Positions 7,255 to 17,288 of a stretch of 41,472 nucleotides of DNA are shown in pieces (position 1 is the stretch's first letter; every line of letters starts with the position of its first letter). Origin of the DNA: an uncultured Spartobacteria bacterium (GTDB lineage: Bacteria; Verrucomicrobiota; Verrucomicrobiia; Chthoniobacterales; UBA6821); the NCBI GenBank assembly GCA_903858595.1, contig CAIOJL010000144.1, positions 1 through 41,472 of the forward strand, read 5' to 3'. Position numbers and translations under genes: made by a program. The notes beneath the pieces are model-generated. The model saw only the letters and a program-made list of their open reading frames with translations. It did not search any database and was not told where the DNA came from.

Positions 7255-8217
7255 GTGGGCGATAATATTTCAACGACTGGGCCATCCCGTCCCGTCACCC
7301 AGGAATATCGTCCGCGTCCGGACTTCTTCCGGATGGCCTGTTTTCTGGCCTCGGTCCTGACCATCGTACTCCTCGCTTTCATTATCGGCGAGATCCTGGT
7401 CAAAGCTTGGCCGGCCATGATCAAATTTGGCCTCGGGTTCATTACGGGCATCCAGTGGAGCCCTAATAGAGGGGTCTTCGGCGTTCTCCCGGTGCTTATC
7501 GGTACCGTAGCTAGCAGTTTCTTGGCTTTGCTTCTGGCTCTACCCTTAGGGCTGGCGATCGCCATTTTCCTGAGCGAGGATTTTTTCCCGGCACCCGTGC
7601 GCCAAGTCATTCGTTTCGTGGTGGAGACGCTGGCGGCTATTCCCAGTGTTGTCTACGGACTGTGGGGAATCTTCGTGGTGATTCCTCTGGTCCAGCAGTA
7701 CGGGGCAGTGCTTGCCGCCAAGTTCGGATTCATTCCCTTCCTGGCCGGTCCCGCCTACGGCAATAGCCTGCTGACCGCCAGTCTTGTTCTGGCCCTGATG
7801 GTCCTTCCGACCATCACCGCGATCTCACGTTCCTCCTTGGTGGCTGTTCCTTATACACTGCGCGAAGGATCCTATGCCCTTGGCGCCACGCGGTGGGAGA
7901 CCATCCTGAGCGTCATCATCCCAACGGCTGCTCCCGGCATCGTCGCCTCGGGCATCCTGGGTTTTGGCAGGGCCATGGGAGAGACCATGGCCGTTGCCAT
8001 GCTCATTGGAAACAGCCAGCGTCTCTCCTGGTCGCTACTCTCTCCCTCCAACACGCTCTCCGCGCTTCTTGCCAACCAGTTTGCAGAGGCCGACGGAATT
8101 CAGGTCAGCGCTCTCATGTATGCCGCCGCGCTGCTGGTCGTGCTGACCCTAGGCGTGAATATCGCGGGCGAGGCGGTTCTCCGGCATACGCAAAAAGCCA
8201 CGGCAGGCCTTCGTTAA
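7255..8217 (+). CDS. pstC: Phosphate ABC transporter permease PstC
   Basis: PstC of 320 residues, one of the two Pst permeases. About six transmembrane segments are visible, starting with FFRMACFLASVLTIVLLAF (around residues 22-40). The permease loop with the conserved glycine occurs in EGSYALGATRWETI, and GFGRAMGETMAVAMLIGN is typical of PstC. The start is a GTG at 7255, 28 bases after pstS, with no Shine-Dalgarno site. Partner genes pstA and pstB follow. Confidence 0.94.
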   Translation: MGDNISTTGPSRPVTQEYRPRPDFFRMACFLASVLTIVLLAFIIGEILVKAWPAMIKFGLGFITGIQWSPNRGVFGVLPVLIGTVASSFLALLLALPLGLAIAIFLSEDFFPAPVRQVIRFVVETLAAIPSVVYGLWGIFVVIPLVQQYGAVLAAKFGFIPFLAGPAYGNSLLTASLVLALMVLPTITAISRSSLVAVPYTLREGSYALGATRWETILSVIIPTAAPGIVASGILGFGRAMGETMAVAMLIGNSQRLSWSLLSPSNTLSALLANQFAEADGIQVSALMYAAALLVVLTLGVNIAGEAVLRHTQKATAGLR

Positions 8218-8230
8218 AATCGAATAAGCC

Positions 8231-9121
8231 ATGACAAGCACAGCAGCAACATCACCCAAAAACTTCTTCTCAGATGCCGGAAAGAAGACTTCCTTGCTCC
8301 GGTTATTTCGCAATCATTTCCTTACAGGTCTCTGTATCGCCATCTCCCTGCTGACGCTGGTGCCGCTTTTTTCGATTATCGTTCTGGTGATCAAGAACGG
8401 CCTTCCTCTGCTTTCTACAAATCTCTTCACGCAGCTTCCTCCTGCTCCCGGCTTGGATGGGGGAGGTTTTGGCAATGCCATTGTGGGGACACTAGTTATG
8501 GTCGGGATCTCGCTTGGTTTCTCTGTTCCGCTGGGGATTCTAGCCGCTGTTTTCGTGAATGAATACGCATCCGTCTCATGGTTGGCTTCCGTCGTGCGCT
8601 TCGTTGCCAAGCTACTCACCGGGATTCCCTCGATCATCTGCGGTGTTTTTGCGTTTGCCGCTGTGGTGATGACGACCCACAAGTTCTCGGCACTCGCGGG
8701 TGGCCTAGCCCTGGCCATCCTGATCCTGCCAACGATCCTGCTGACTGCAGAACAGGCACTACTGGGGGTTCCCTATGCCTTCCGGGAGGCCTCGTTCGGT
8801 GTCGGAGCTACTCCCTTCCAGACGATCTGGTGCATTGTTCTTCCCGAGGCGATGCCCGCCATCATGACCGGAGTCATGCTAGCCGTAGCGCGCGCTGCGG
8901 GTGAGACCGCCCCCGTGCTTTTCACCGCCCTTTTCAGCCAGAACTGGATCAAGGGTATCATGGAGCCAACGGCATCCCTTTCGGTGCTGATCTATAATTT
9001 CGCCTCCCTTCCCTATGCCTATCACATCAAACTTGCCTGGTCCGCCTCGCTGATCCTTGTAGTCCTCGTGACTCTCAGCAATATCTTGGCACAGGTGATC
9101 TTTGCTCCCAAACACCACTAA
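8231..9121 (+). CDS. pstA: Phosphate ABC transporter permease PstA
   Basis: PstA of 296 residues, the second Pst permease. It has about six transmembrane segments, an initial cytoplasmic stretch, then [20 protein letters not shown]. Family signatures are [22 protein letters not shown], the coupling loop [15 protein letters not shown] and [16 protein letters not shown]. It starts with ATG 13 bases after pstC. PstA and PstC form the membrane channel energised by PstB. Confidence 0.95.
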   Translation: MTSTAATSPKNFFSDAGKKTSLLRLFRNHFLTGLCIAISLLTLVPLFSIIVLVIKNGLPLLSTNLFTQLPPAPGLDGGGFGNAIVGTLVMVGISLGFSVPLGILAAVFVNEYASVSWLASVVRFVAKLLTGIPSIICGVFAFAAVVMTTHKFSALAGGLALAILILPTILLTAEQALLGVPYAFREASFGVGATPFQTIWCIVLPEAMPAIMTGVMLAVARAAGETAPVLFTALFSQNWIKGIMEPTASLSVLIYNFASLPYAYHIKLAWSASLILVVLVTLSNILAQVIFAPKHH

Positions 9122-9150
9122 GAAATCTTTCAACCAGCACAACCGGAATC

Positions 9151-9987
9151 ATGTCTACCGAAGAACACGCCGCCACGCCAACCGAAGCTTCTGAATGGCC
9201 CTTGGAACCAACCAATAATTTTGCTCCAGGCGAAAACAATTTTATCAAGGTCGATAACTTCAAGTTCTTCTACGGGAAGAAGGAGGCTCTCCACGGGATC
9301 AATCTGGAGATTCCCTCGCGTAAAGTAACCGCCTTTATCGGACCCTCTGGCTGCGGAAAATCGACCCTGCTCCGCAATTTCAACCGAATGAACGAACTCA
9401 TCCCCGGGGTGCGTCATGAGGGGGATATCACTATCCATGGCACGAGCATCTACGATCCCTCGGTTGAGATCATTGCGCTGCGTCGCCGCATCGGGATGGT
9501 CTTTCAGAAATCGAACCCATTTCCCATGTCAATCTACGAGAACATCGTCTATCCCCTCCGTATCGCTGGTCAGAACACCCGTTCCGTCCTTGATGAGACA
9601 GTGGAGCGCTGTCTCCGTTCAGCAGCCCTCTGGGATGAGGCAAAGGACCGCCTCAACGATAGCGCCCTTGGCCTCTCCGGTGGCCAGATGCAGCGTCTCT
9701 GTATCGCCCGTGCGGTGGCTAGTCGTCCCGAGATCCTGCTCATGGATGAGCCATGCTCCGCTCTGGATCCGATCGCCACAGCTAAGGTCGAAGAACTCAT
9801 TATCGAACTCAAGAAGGACTTCACGATAGTGATCGTCACCCACAACATGCAGCAAGCCAGTCGTGTCTCCGAGCTCACTGCCTTCTTCTACCTGGGTATC
9901 CTGATCGAGTTCGACAATACTCGCAAGATCTTCACCAATCCCTCGATGAAGCAGACCGAGGAATACATCACCGGTCGGTTCGGGTGA
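9151..9987 (+). CDS. pstB: Phosphate ABC transporter ATPase PstB
   Basis: PstB of 278 residues. Walker A is GPSGCGKST (64-72), the Q-loop lies in [18 protein letters not shown], the signature LSGGQ is at 175-179, Walker B is ILLMDEP (about 195-201), and the switch histidine is in [19 protein letters not shown] is specific to PstB. The first 30 residues are a polar extension before the ATPase domain. It hydrolyses ATP to drive phosphate import by PstC/PstA. Confidence 0.96.
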   Translation: MSTEEHAATPTEASEWPLEPTNNFAPGENNFIKVDNFKFFYGKKEALHGINLEIPSRKVTAFIGPSGCGKSTLLRNFNRMNELIPGVRHEGDITIHGTSIYDPSVEIIALRRRIGMVFQKSNPFPMSIYENIVYPLRIAGQNTRSVLDETVERCLRSAALWDEAKDRLNDSALGLSGGQMQRLCIARAVASRPEILLMDEPCSALDPIATAKVEELIIELKKDFTIVIVTHNMQQASRVSELTAFFYLGILIEFDNTRKIFTNPSMKQTEEYITGRFG

Positions 9988-10007
9988 TCTCAGTTCCCCC
10001 CTTTTTT

Positions 10008-10694
10008 ATGTACAAAGAACCTGCCAAACCTCACACGCTCACGAATTTCACGACGGCCCTCGACCAGCTCCGCAGCAGCGTGCTGAGGATGTCAAGCCTC
10101 GCCCAGCTGAATCTCCAGAATTCCATCAAGGGGTTGTTGGAGCGAGACGACGACTGGTGCAATAACTGCATCGCTGACGACGAGGAGATCGATCTGCTAG
10201 AGATGCAGATCGACCACGAGGGCATCGAGGTGATGAGTCGCTTTCAACCGGTTGCCTCGGATCTGCGCGAGGTAATCTCCTCGATCAAGATCGGGGCGAA
10301 TATCGAACGCGTCGCCGACCAGGCTGTGAATATCGCCCGTCGCGCCCGCAAGCTGAACGAGCAACCTGAGTTGACGGAACTCCACCTGCTGGACAACCCA
10401 ATCCGCCTTTCGCTAACGATGTTCGATGATGCCGTCCGCGCCTTCGCCGAGCGTAATACGGAACTCGCGGTGGAACTTAAATCCCGTGACAAGGAGCTCG
10501 ATCTTCTCAACAAAGAACTCACCGATACCCTGATCAACAGGATGCAGGACGACTCGCCCAATCTCCCGAGTTATCTCAATCTGATCTTCATCAGCCGCTG
10601 TCTAGAGCGTATCGGGGACCATGCCTGCAATATCGCAGAGGATATTGTCTTCGCGGTGAGCGCTCAGGATATCAGGCATCTTGGGAAGCAGTAG
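10008..10694 (+). CDS. phoU: Phosphate regulator PhoU
   Basis: PhoU of 228 residues made of two similar three-helix PhoU repeats, with metal-binding style motifs DDEEIDLLEMQIDHEGIEV and, in the second half, SRDKELDLLNKEL. RFQPVASDLREVIS and RCLERIGDHACNIAEDIVF are conserved family segments. PhoU restrains the Pst transporter and the PhoR kinase when phosphate is plentiful. I chose the ATG at 10008; a GTG at 9984 overlapping the pstB stop would add eight residues. It closes the pst operon. Confidence 0.95.
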   Translation: MYKEPAKPHTLTNFTTALDQLRSSVLRMSSLAQLNLQNSIKGLLERDDDWCNNCIADDEEIDLLEMQIDHEGIEVMSRFQPVASDLREVISSIKIGANIERVADQAVNIARRARKLNEQPELTELHLLDNPIRLSLTMFDDAVRAFAERNTELAVELKSRDKELDLLNKELTDTLINRMQDDSPNLPSYLNLIFISRCLERIGDHACNIAEDIVFAVSAQDIRHLGKQ

Positions 10695-10718
10695 TCCTCC
10701 TGCGCAGCTTCAGCAATA

Positions 10719-10768
10719 TCCCTTGAGGGACGGGAGATTTTCTCCTTGAACGGGGGGGTGTGCCCCTT
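10719..10768 (+). terminator. Cluster of small hairpins between phoU and lptD
   Basis: Three hairpins follow one another: arms TCCCT/AGGGA at 10719-10730, GGAGA/TCTCC around TTT at 10733-10745, and GGGG/CCCC around TGTG at 10755-10766, the last followed by TT. None has a long T run. They may weaken read-through from the pst operon into lptD. Confidence 0.3.
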
Positions 10769-10788
10769 AGCCTTCTAAGTTAAAGTTC

Positions 10789-13161
10789 ATGCGTCGTTTT
10801 CTTCTGGTTTCCGTGTTTTTTCTGTCCTCAAGCGTCTTGCTGCGGGCCCAGTTCGGTAATTTCGGAGACAAGCCGGTGGAGATTACCGCAGATGGGGATA
10901 CGCGTTTCGAAAACGGAACCGCGATCGCGGACAACAATGTCCAGATTCATTATAATGGCATCGCCATTTATGCTGATCACGCCGAATACAACCCCGACAC
11001 TCGCGATGTCCTGCTGGTGGGAAATGTCCGCATCTACAGTGGCGACGACCTGTTCAACGGGCAACGGGTCTTTTACAATCTGGAGACCAAGCAGACCCGG
11101 GCGCTGGAATTTGATGGAAGCCATTATCCGCTAAAGTTCAGCTCCCTCTCGGCCCGTGGATTCGGCACTCGCCAGTTCACGCTTAGTGACTCCTCAATCA
11201 CCACATCGGATTCCTCGATGCCCGACTGGCACGTGAAGGCAAAGACGATCCGTCTCTACACAAACGACCGCGTGGTCATGCTGAACTCCACTCTATATGT
11301 GGGCAAGATCCCCGTGTTCTGGCTTCCCTATGTCTATTCCAGTCTGACACACCAAGGATTTCAGTTCACTCCTGGATATGACTCGAACTGGGGCGGTTAT
11401 CTCCTCACCTCTTACTCGTTTCCTCTTGGAACCGACGATAATTTCCTCGCAACCCTCCGTCAGGATTATAGAACGGAGCATGGTTATGCCGTGGGTTTCG
11501 ATGCGAATCTCAAATTCGGCAAGGAGGACCGCAATGTCGGCCAGTTCATCTCCTACTACGTCAATGATACCAATCCCTCTAAGTTCCACGATGCGCTTCC
11601 TGCGCCATCCCCTGGCACCGCCCGCTACCGCGTCGGCTTCCAACAGCATCTTTATTTGACGGATGATGTCTACGCGACGTTCGATATCACGAAATTGAGC
11701 GACGCAAATTTCATGGAGGATTATTACCCTGTGGAAAATCGCTTTAATCCCCAGCCCGATAACAACATCGCACTGACCAAACTGGACGATATCTACGCCA
11801 TGTCCCTAGTGACTCGCTGGCAGATGAACGGCTTTCAGGAAACCACGCAGCGGAAGCCCGAGGCGGCCATTGACTTCAAACAGGAACCTCTCTTCGGACT
11901 TCCAGTTTTCTATGATGGAACGACCGAACTTGGCCAACTGAACCGTAATTTTTCGGATAATCCTCCACAAGGTTTCACCAATGTTCCGAGCAATATCAAC
12001 TATGGGAGCGCCCGTTTCGATACATTCCATCAGCTGAGTGCTCCCCAGACCTTCTTTGGTTGGCTGTCTACCGTTCCCACCATCGGCATCCGTGGAACCT
12101 ATTACTCGCAGGGCAGTTACTACACGAATGCTTTGGGTCAGAATGTCCCTTATCCTTACACCCCCACAACCAATAACTCACTAGTCACAACCGGAAGCCA
12201 GATGAGGGCGATTGTGAATGCCAGCCTGGAAAACTCGTTTAAGATTTCCCAGAGCTTCGAGGCTTTCCAGCGCGGTTGGCTTGCCTTGGATGGACTCCGC
12301 CATGTTTTCCAGCCTTACAGCATGCTTTCCGGAGTCTATGCCGGAGGGCCAAATGTGAACCAGATCCCGCAATTCGACAGACTTCTGCCAAACAATCCGA
12401 ATTCTACTACAAAATCCGGCTACCAGCCCAGTTCCACGCAGCTAGAGCCGCTAGATTTCCCAGAGTTTGGGGCCATTGACACGATCGATAGCTGGGCGAT
12501 CTGGCGTCTCGGTGTACGTAACCGTCTCCAGACCCGTCGCGATGGGGAGACCGTGGACTGGCTCTATCTCGACAGCTTTACGGATGTCAATGGAGTCAAT
12601 CCCTACATGAACGGTCCCCTGTCAAATCTCAACAACAGGCTAACCTTTGCCCCCGTGAGTTGGTTCAACTTCAAGATGGGGTCCCAGGTGCCGCTTGACT
12701 CGGAGGGTTTCACCGAACTCAACACGGACCTCACGTTCATGCCGGTGCGTAATTTTAGCTTTGGTTTCGGCACTCGCTACATCAATAACTATCAAGGGTT
12801 GAACACTTCGGGCGAACTTAACCAGAACGTCAATCAGAACGGGAATCAGTATCCTTTCAGCGCGTTCTGGCGCGTGAATGACCACTGGTCGATGAGCGCC
12901 CAGGAACTTTACAACGTGCAGCCGGGCCAACCTAACGCGCTCATCTACGAGCGTTACATGATCCATCGCGATCTCTCGAGCTGGATCGTTTCGTTAGGTG
13001 TCGAGGTTCGCAATAACCAGGCTCAAGGCTCCTCCAGTCAACAGACCCAGTACGGAGCTCTGCTCAGTCTCACGCTCAAGGATCTTCCTCAAGTATCGCT
13101 TCCCTTTGCTTTCAGTCCTGCCTCCCAGGCGGGATCTAGCCCTCTTTCTGCATCGCACTGA
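10789..13161 (+). CDS. lptD: LPS-assembly outer-membrane protein LptD
   Basis: LptD of 790 residues, the outer-membrane barrel that inserts lipopolysaccharide at the cell surface with LptE. A cleavable signal peptide (MRRFLLVSVFFLSSSVLLRAQ) is followed by a periplasmic OstA/LptA-like beta-jellyroll (about 28-130; VEITADGDTRFENGTAIADN, YNPDTRDVLLVGNVRIYSG). Then comes a long barrel with alternating aromatic and polar strands (for example PVFWLPYVYSS, LDGLRHVFQPYS). LRHVFQPY matches the conserved barrel segment of the family. No cysteine occurs, so the disulphide maturation known from E. coli LptD cannot apply. The gene probably has its own promoter after the hairpins at 10719-10768. Its stop codon lies in a hairpin shared with the convergent midA. 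Confidence 0.9.
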   Translation: MRRFLLVSVFFLSSSVLLRAQFGNFGDKPVEITADGDTRFENGTAIADNNVQIHYNGIAIYADHAEYNPDTRDVLLVGNVRIYSGDDLFNGQRVFYNLETKQTRALEFDGSHYPLKFSSLSARGFGTRQFTLSDSSITTSDSSMPDWHVKAKTIRLYTNDRVVMLNSTLYVGKIPVFWLPYVYSSLTHQGFQFTPGYDSNWGGYLLTSYSFPLGTDDNFLATLRQDYRTEHGYAVGFDANLKFGKEDRNVGQFISYYVNDTNPSKFHDALPAPSPGTARYRVGFQQHLYLTDDVYATFDITKLSDANFMEDYYPVENRFNPQPDNNIALTKLDDIYAMSLVTRWQMNGFQETTQRKPEAAIDFKQEPLFGLPVFYDGTTELGQLNRNFSDNPPQGFTNVPSNINYGSARFDTFHQLSAPQTFFGWLSTVPTIGIRGTYYSQGSYYTNALGQNVPYPYTPTTNNSLVTTGSQMRAIVNASLENSFKISQSFEAFQRGWLALDGLRHVFQPYSMLSGVYAGGPNVNQIPQFDRLLPNNPNSTTKSGYQPSSTQLEPLDFPEFGAIDTIDSWAIWRLGVRNRLQTRRDGETVDWLYLDSFTDVNGVNPYMNGPLSNLNNRLTFAPVSWFNFKMGSQVPLDSEGFTELNTDLTFMPVRNFSFGFGTRYINNYQGLNTSGELNQNVNQNGNQYPFSAFWRVNDHWSMSAQELYNVQPGQPNALIYERYMIHRDLSSWIVSLGVEVRNNQAQGSSSQQTQYGALLSLTLKDLPQVSLPFAFSPASQAGSSPLSASH

Positions 13162-13177
13162 TCAAATCTGATCAGTG
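13156..13177. terminator. Shared hairpin over the convergent lptD and midA stop codons
   Basis: CACTGATCA (13156-13164) and TGATCAGTG (13169-13177) are perfect inverted arms of nine bases around the loop AATC. The lptD stop TGA is 13159-13161 and the midA stop is directly next to it at 13162-13164, so both stop codons and the last codons of both genes form the stem. TTTAAA follows on the plus strand. It can act as a bidirectional terminator, although the T tract is short. Confidence 0.6.
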
Positions 13178-14226
13178 TTTAAAGGGCTAGGTGTCGAGTT
13201 GGGGCTTTGTTCCAGCACTTTAAAGGCATCGCCGGCGTCTTCCGGCACAAGAAATCGGTTGGATGATCTGACGATCTTTTTTGGGGAGATCCATCGATTC
13301 AGGAATTCCCGTTGCGTTGAAAAAGAGTGTTCGGTCCATCCGAAGGAGTTCCCCCACGCAATGAGGTCACTAAAATTTACATCTGCAGTGAGATCTTGTT
13401 TTCCGAAACGGGCATAAATTTCCCGGCCCGTGTAGCGGTGATGTTTCCAGTACGCCCGGAGTGACCCTTTCGGGCGTCCTGCATAGAGGGCTGTGGCTAG
13501 GTCCCCATAGTCGATTGTGAGGAAACCCCCCTCTTTCCAAAACGGACTCCAAGTTTGGAGGTAATTACGATAGGAGTCATGTCTTTCCACGCGCTGGCCC
13601 TCAGGCAATCCGACGAAATTGTCGAACCAGGCATCGGGAGCGATCGGGAGGGTCGTTGTCTCGGAAAGAGAGCCGATCAAGTGAATAATGATGCCCAGTT
13701 CCAGCCACTCATCTTCCGACTTTTGAAATATTCTGCAGGGAAAGGCATCGACCAGTTCGTTGCTGAAGATCAAGGCTCGGCCATGACTTCTCTGGAGTCC
13801 CTCCTTGAGCGAATCGACCCAGCGGACACCTCGCCAGCGAAGGTTCTGTTGCTGTTTGGCGCAAAGGATGGGGGAGGTCTCACAAATCATGTAATCAATA
13901 TGCCAACGAGTCTTCCAATCCAGATGACGTAGAACCGAGCTGGCCAGCATGCCGCCTCCAGCACCTACCTCAATCACGGGAATCCTATCCCATCCGAGTT
14001 CTTTAGCCCTCTGGCCGATCCAATGCGCGATGGCCTCTCCCAGTTGGGGGTCAAGAGTGGCGGCAGTGGAGAAATCACCCCCACGACCCACATCATGGAT
14101 CTGTGACGAGTAGTAGCCGAAATTCGAATGGTAGAGAGCCTCCTGCATGAAGCGCTCAAACGGGATCATCCCGCCGCATTCATCCTGCACACCTTGCAGG
14201 AAGCGGAGAAGATCGGTGGAACCCAC
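13162..14226 (-). CDS. MidA/NDUFAF7-type SAM-dependent methyltransferase
   Basis: A protein of 354 residues of the COG1565 class (DUF185, MidA/NDUFAF7). Visible features are MIPFERFMQEALYHSNFGYYSS near the N-terminus, GGDFSTAATLDPQLGEAIA, the SAM-binding VIEVGAGGGMLA, the ICETSP strand, and the family motif IFSNELVDAFPCRIF, then LTIDYGD. Homologues methylate an arginine of a complex I subunit and help its assembly; whether that holds here is inference. The GTG at 14226 is preferred because family similarity begins before the next ATG at 14169. It is last in the accB-accC-thiE-midA operon. Confidence 0.85.
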   Translation of the reverse strand: MGSTDLLRFLQGVQDECGGMIPFERFMQEALYHSNFGYYSSQIHDVGRGGDFSTAATLDPQLGEAIAHWIGQRAKELGWDRIPVIEVGAGGGMLASSVLRHLDWKTRWHIDYMICETSPILCAKQQQNLRWRGVRWVDSLKEGLQRSHGRALIFSNELVDAFPCRIFQKSEDEWLELGIIIHLIGSLSETTTLPIAPDAWFDNFVGLPEGQRVERHDSYRNYLQTWSPFWKEGGFLTIDYGDLATALYAGRPKGSLRAYWKHHRYTGREIYARFGKQDLTADVNFSDLIAWGNSFGWTEHSFSTQREFLNRWISPKKIVRSSNRFLVPEDAGDAFKVLEQSPNSTPSPLNTDQI

Positions 14227-14248
14227 AGGTGATCAGCTTTTGGAGGTA

Positions 14249-14896
14249 TTAGCTCAAGAAGGCCCTGCAGGCTGTTGTCCTAGCTACGGGGTCTGCAGCG
14301 GTCAAGAGGTCGGAGACGATGACCGCTCGCTGGGCGCCGGACCGTAGTACAGAGGGGAGATTGCCTAGATTGATTCCCCCGATACAGAAGACTGGGAAGG
14401 GAAGCAAGCGGTGCACTTCGTGGATCTGTTCTGTTCCGATCGGTGCATAGTCGGGTTTGGTCGCTGTGGCAAATAGAGGGCCGAAGCCGATGTAGTTGGG
14501 AGATTCACCGACAGCGACCAGGGCCTGTTCCAGCGAATGAGTGGATTTGCCAATGAGGGCCTCCGGTCCGGCCAGTCTTCGTGCTTCGGCAACGCTTAGA
14601 TCAATCTGTCCTACATGAGCTCCATCCGCCCCGGTTTCTGGGACAAGGTCAGGATGATCGTTCAGGATAAAGGCAATGCCAGCCTTCCGGCAGATTGGAG
14701 CTAGTTCCAGCGCCATGATGCGGATTTCCTCCCGACTTTCCTTCTTTGCTCTGAGTTGGAGGATGTCAACACCTCCCGCGATCAGCGAACAGGCCATCGC
14801 GACCATGCGATCCGAATTGACGTACCCGGTGTCAAGGATCCCGTAGAGGCGGCAGAGAGCGATCGGTTTCACGTGATAGGAGAACCGATCAAGCAT
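14249..14896 (-). CDS. thiE: Thiamine-phosphate synthase ThiE
   Basis: A TIM-barrel thiamine-phosphate synthase of 215 residues. It joins the hydroxymethylpyrimidine and thiazole halves to form thiamine phosphate. Family motifs are GGVDILQLRAK, FILNDHPDLV, GAHVGQIDL, GKSTHS, YIGFGPLFATATK and FCIGGI. It lies 16 bases after accC with no riboswitch between them, so thiamine control is not visible locally. The first codons contain a parS-like sequence (14865-14880). Confidence 0.93.
   Translation of the reverse strand: MLDRFSYHVKPIALCRLYGILDTGYVNSDRMVAMACSLIAGGVDILQLRAKKESREEIRIMALELAPICRKAGIAFILNDHPDLVPETGADGAHVGQIDLSVAEARRLAGPEALIGKSTHSLEQALVAVGESPNYIGFGPLFATATKPDYAPIGTEQIHEVHRLLPFPVFCIGGINLGNLPSVLRSGAQRAVIVSDLLTAADPVARTTACRAFLS
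14865..14880. promoter_or_regulatory. Possible parS-like site within thiE
   Basis: GGTTTCACGTGATAGG matches the widely conserved parS consensus TGTTTCACGTGAAACA at 12 of 16 positions, including eleven in a row (GTTTCACGTGA). It sits about 9.6 kb from parB. The bases are also codons of ThiE (H-V-K), so coincidence is possible. Confidence 0.25.
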
Positions 14897-14912
14897 TCCC
14901 TGTTACCAAGAC

Positions 14913-16277
<1,365 letters not shown>

Positions 16278-16306
16278 GGGTTCGGTGATCAGGTGTTCCG
16301 GTTACC

Positions 16307-16870
16307 TTAGCTGACCCGGAAGAGAACCTGGCCGAACTGGACCGGCTTGCCGTTCTCGGCAACGATCTCAACAATCTTGCCGTCGAGTTCCGCTTTGATC
16401 TCATTCATGACCTTCATCGCCTCGATGATGCAGACGACAGATTCGGAGTTGATGGTCTTATCGACCTCAACGAATGGCGGTGAATCGGTGGACGGACAGG
16501 CGTAGAAGGTGCCGACCATCGGGGAGGTGATCTCCTTGTAGTTGCTCTTGGCGGGTTCTGCGGAAGCTGGCTTCTCGGAGGAGGGGGCGGCTGCCGCAGC
16601 GACTGGCGCAGCATGACCATGAGCTTGGTGCCCCTGAAAGATAGCTGCACCCCCGGAGGCTCCGGCGGGTGTCTTCAAGGTGATCTTGAAGTCCCCCTTT
16701 TCGAATTCCAGAACGGCCAGATCGTTTTTCTTCAGCAGGTCGATCAGTGTCCGGACCTCCTGGAAGTCGCCACTACTTTTCCCTTGGAAGACGGCAGGCT
16801 TGGCTGCGGCGGTGGCCTTGGTCATTGGTTTAACGAAAGGCTTTTTGGAGGTCTTGGTATTAAGTGCCAT
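16307..16870 (-). CDS. accB: Biotin carboxyl carrier protein AccB
   Basis: AccB of 187 residues. The C-terminal biotinyl domain carries EAMKVM with the biotinylated lysine at K153, preceded by [19 protein letters not shown] containing the thumb. A helix-strand N-terminal segment ([25 protein letters not shown]) is typical of bacterial AccB, and an alanine/proline-rich linker (about 68-108) joins the two. An unusual basic extension of about 30 residues precedes it ([20 protein letters not shown]). The protein carries carboxybiotin between AccC and the carboxyltransferase. It is the first gene of the operon and divergent from secG. Confidence 0.96.
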   Translation of the reverse strand: MALNTKTSKKPFVKPMTKATAAAKPAVFQGKSSGDFQEVRTLIDLLKKNDLAVLEFEKGDFKITLKTPAGASGGAAIFQGHQAHGHAAPVAAAAAPSSEKPASAEPAKSNYKEITSPMVGTFYACPSTDSPPFVEVDKTINSESVVCIIEAMKVMNEIKAELDGKIVEIVAENGKPVQFGQVLFRVS

Positions 16871-16973
16871 GCGATATTGAATTGAAACGTGAATTGTGGG
16901 TCGATTACTCCTCTTAGGTCAAGCAAGTGATCCGGCTTTACAGCGGAAGTTCTTCCGGTTTTATTTAACGTCT

Positions 16974-17282
16974 ATGTGGCTCCTCATGCCTTTTCTTTTA
17001 ACCATTCTCGTGATCGTCTGTTTCCTGATGATCCTCACGATCCTCATGCAGCGTCCGAAGAGCGAAGGCCTCGGTGCCGCCTTCGGGGGAGGACTCACGG
17101 ATAATCTCTTCGGTGCCCAGACGACCACAGTCCTGACCAAGTTTACGGTTTGGCTCGGCGGACTCTTCTTCTTCCTGACGCTGCTGATTTCCGTCCTGCA
17201 TGTGAAATCATCCGCTGGTCCCACGGCCATTCAGAAGCAGCTGATGAAGGCCCCCGCTCCAGTCTCCTCGCCAGCCAAGTAA
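16974..17282 (+). CDS. secG: Preprotein translocase subunit SecG
   Basis: SecG of about 102 residues with two transmembrane helices (about 3-24 and 59-78) separated by the conserved cytoplasmic loop QRPKSEGLGAAFGGG. This loop and the following DNLFG are diagnostic. The C-terminal tail is alanine/proline/lysine-rich. The frame opens earlier at 16896, but the ATG at 16974 places the first helix at the N-terminus as in the family. SecG assists SecYEG-mediated export. It leads secG-panC-nadB. Confidence 0.9.
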   Translation: MWLLMPFLLTILVIVCFLMILTILMQRPKSEGLGAAFGGGLTDNLFGAQTTTVLTKFTVWLGGLFFFLTLLISVLHVKSSAGPTAIQKQLMKAPAPVSSPAK

Positions 17283-17288
17283 TTCCCT

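Noticed and set aside
6732-7610. 292-codon minus-strand open frame
   Set aside because: Antisense across pstS and pstC, spanning two real genes.
14897-14912. TPP riboswitch before thiE
   Set aside because: Only 16 bases separate accC and thiE; there is no space for the aptamer.
16871-16973. Promoter for accB with TTGACC and a CACAAT-like box
   Set aside because: The spacing can be made to fit 18 bases but the -10 match is poor; not supportable by eye.
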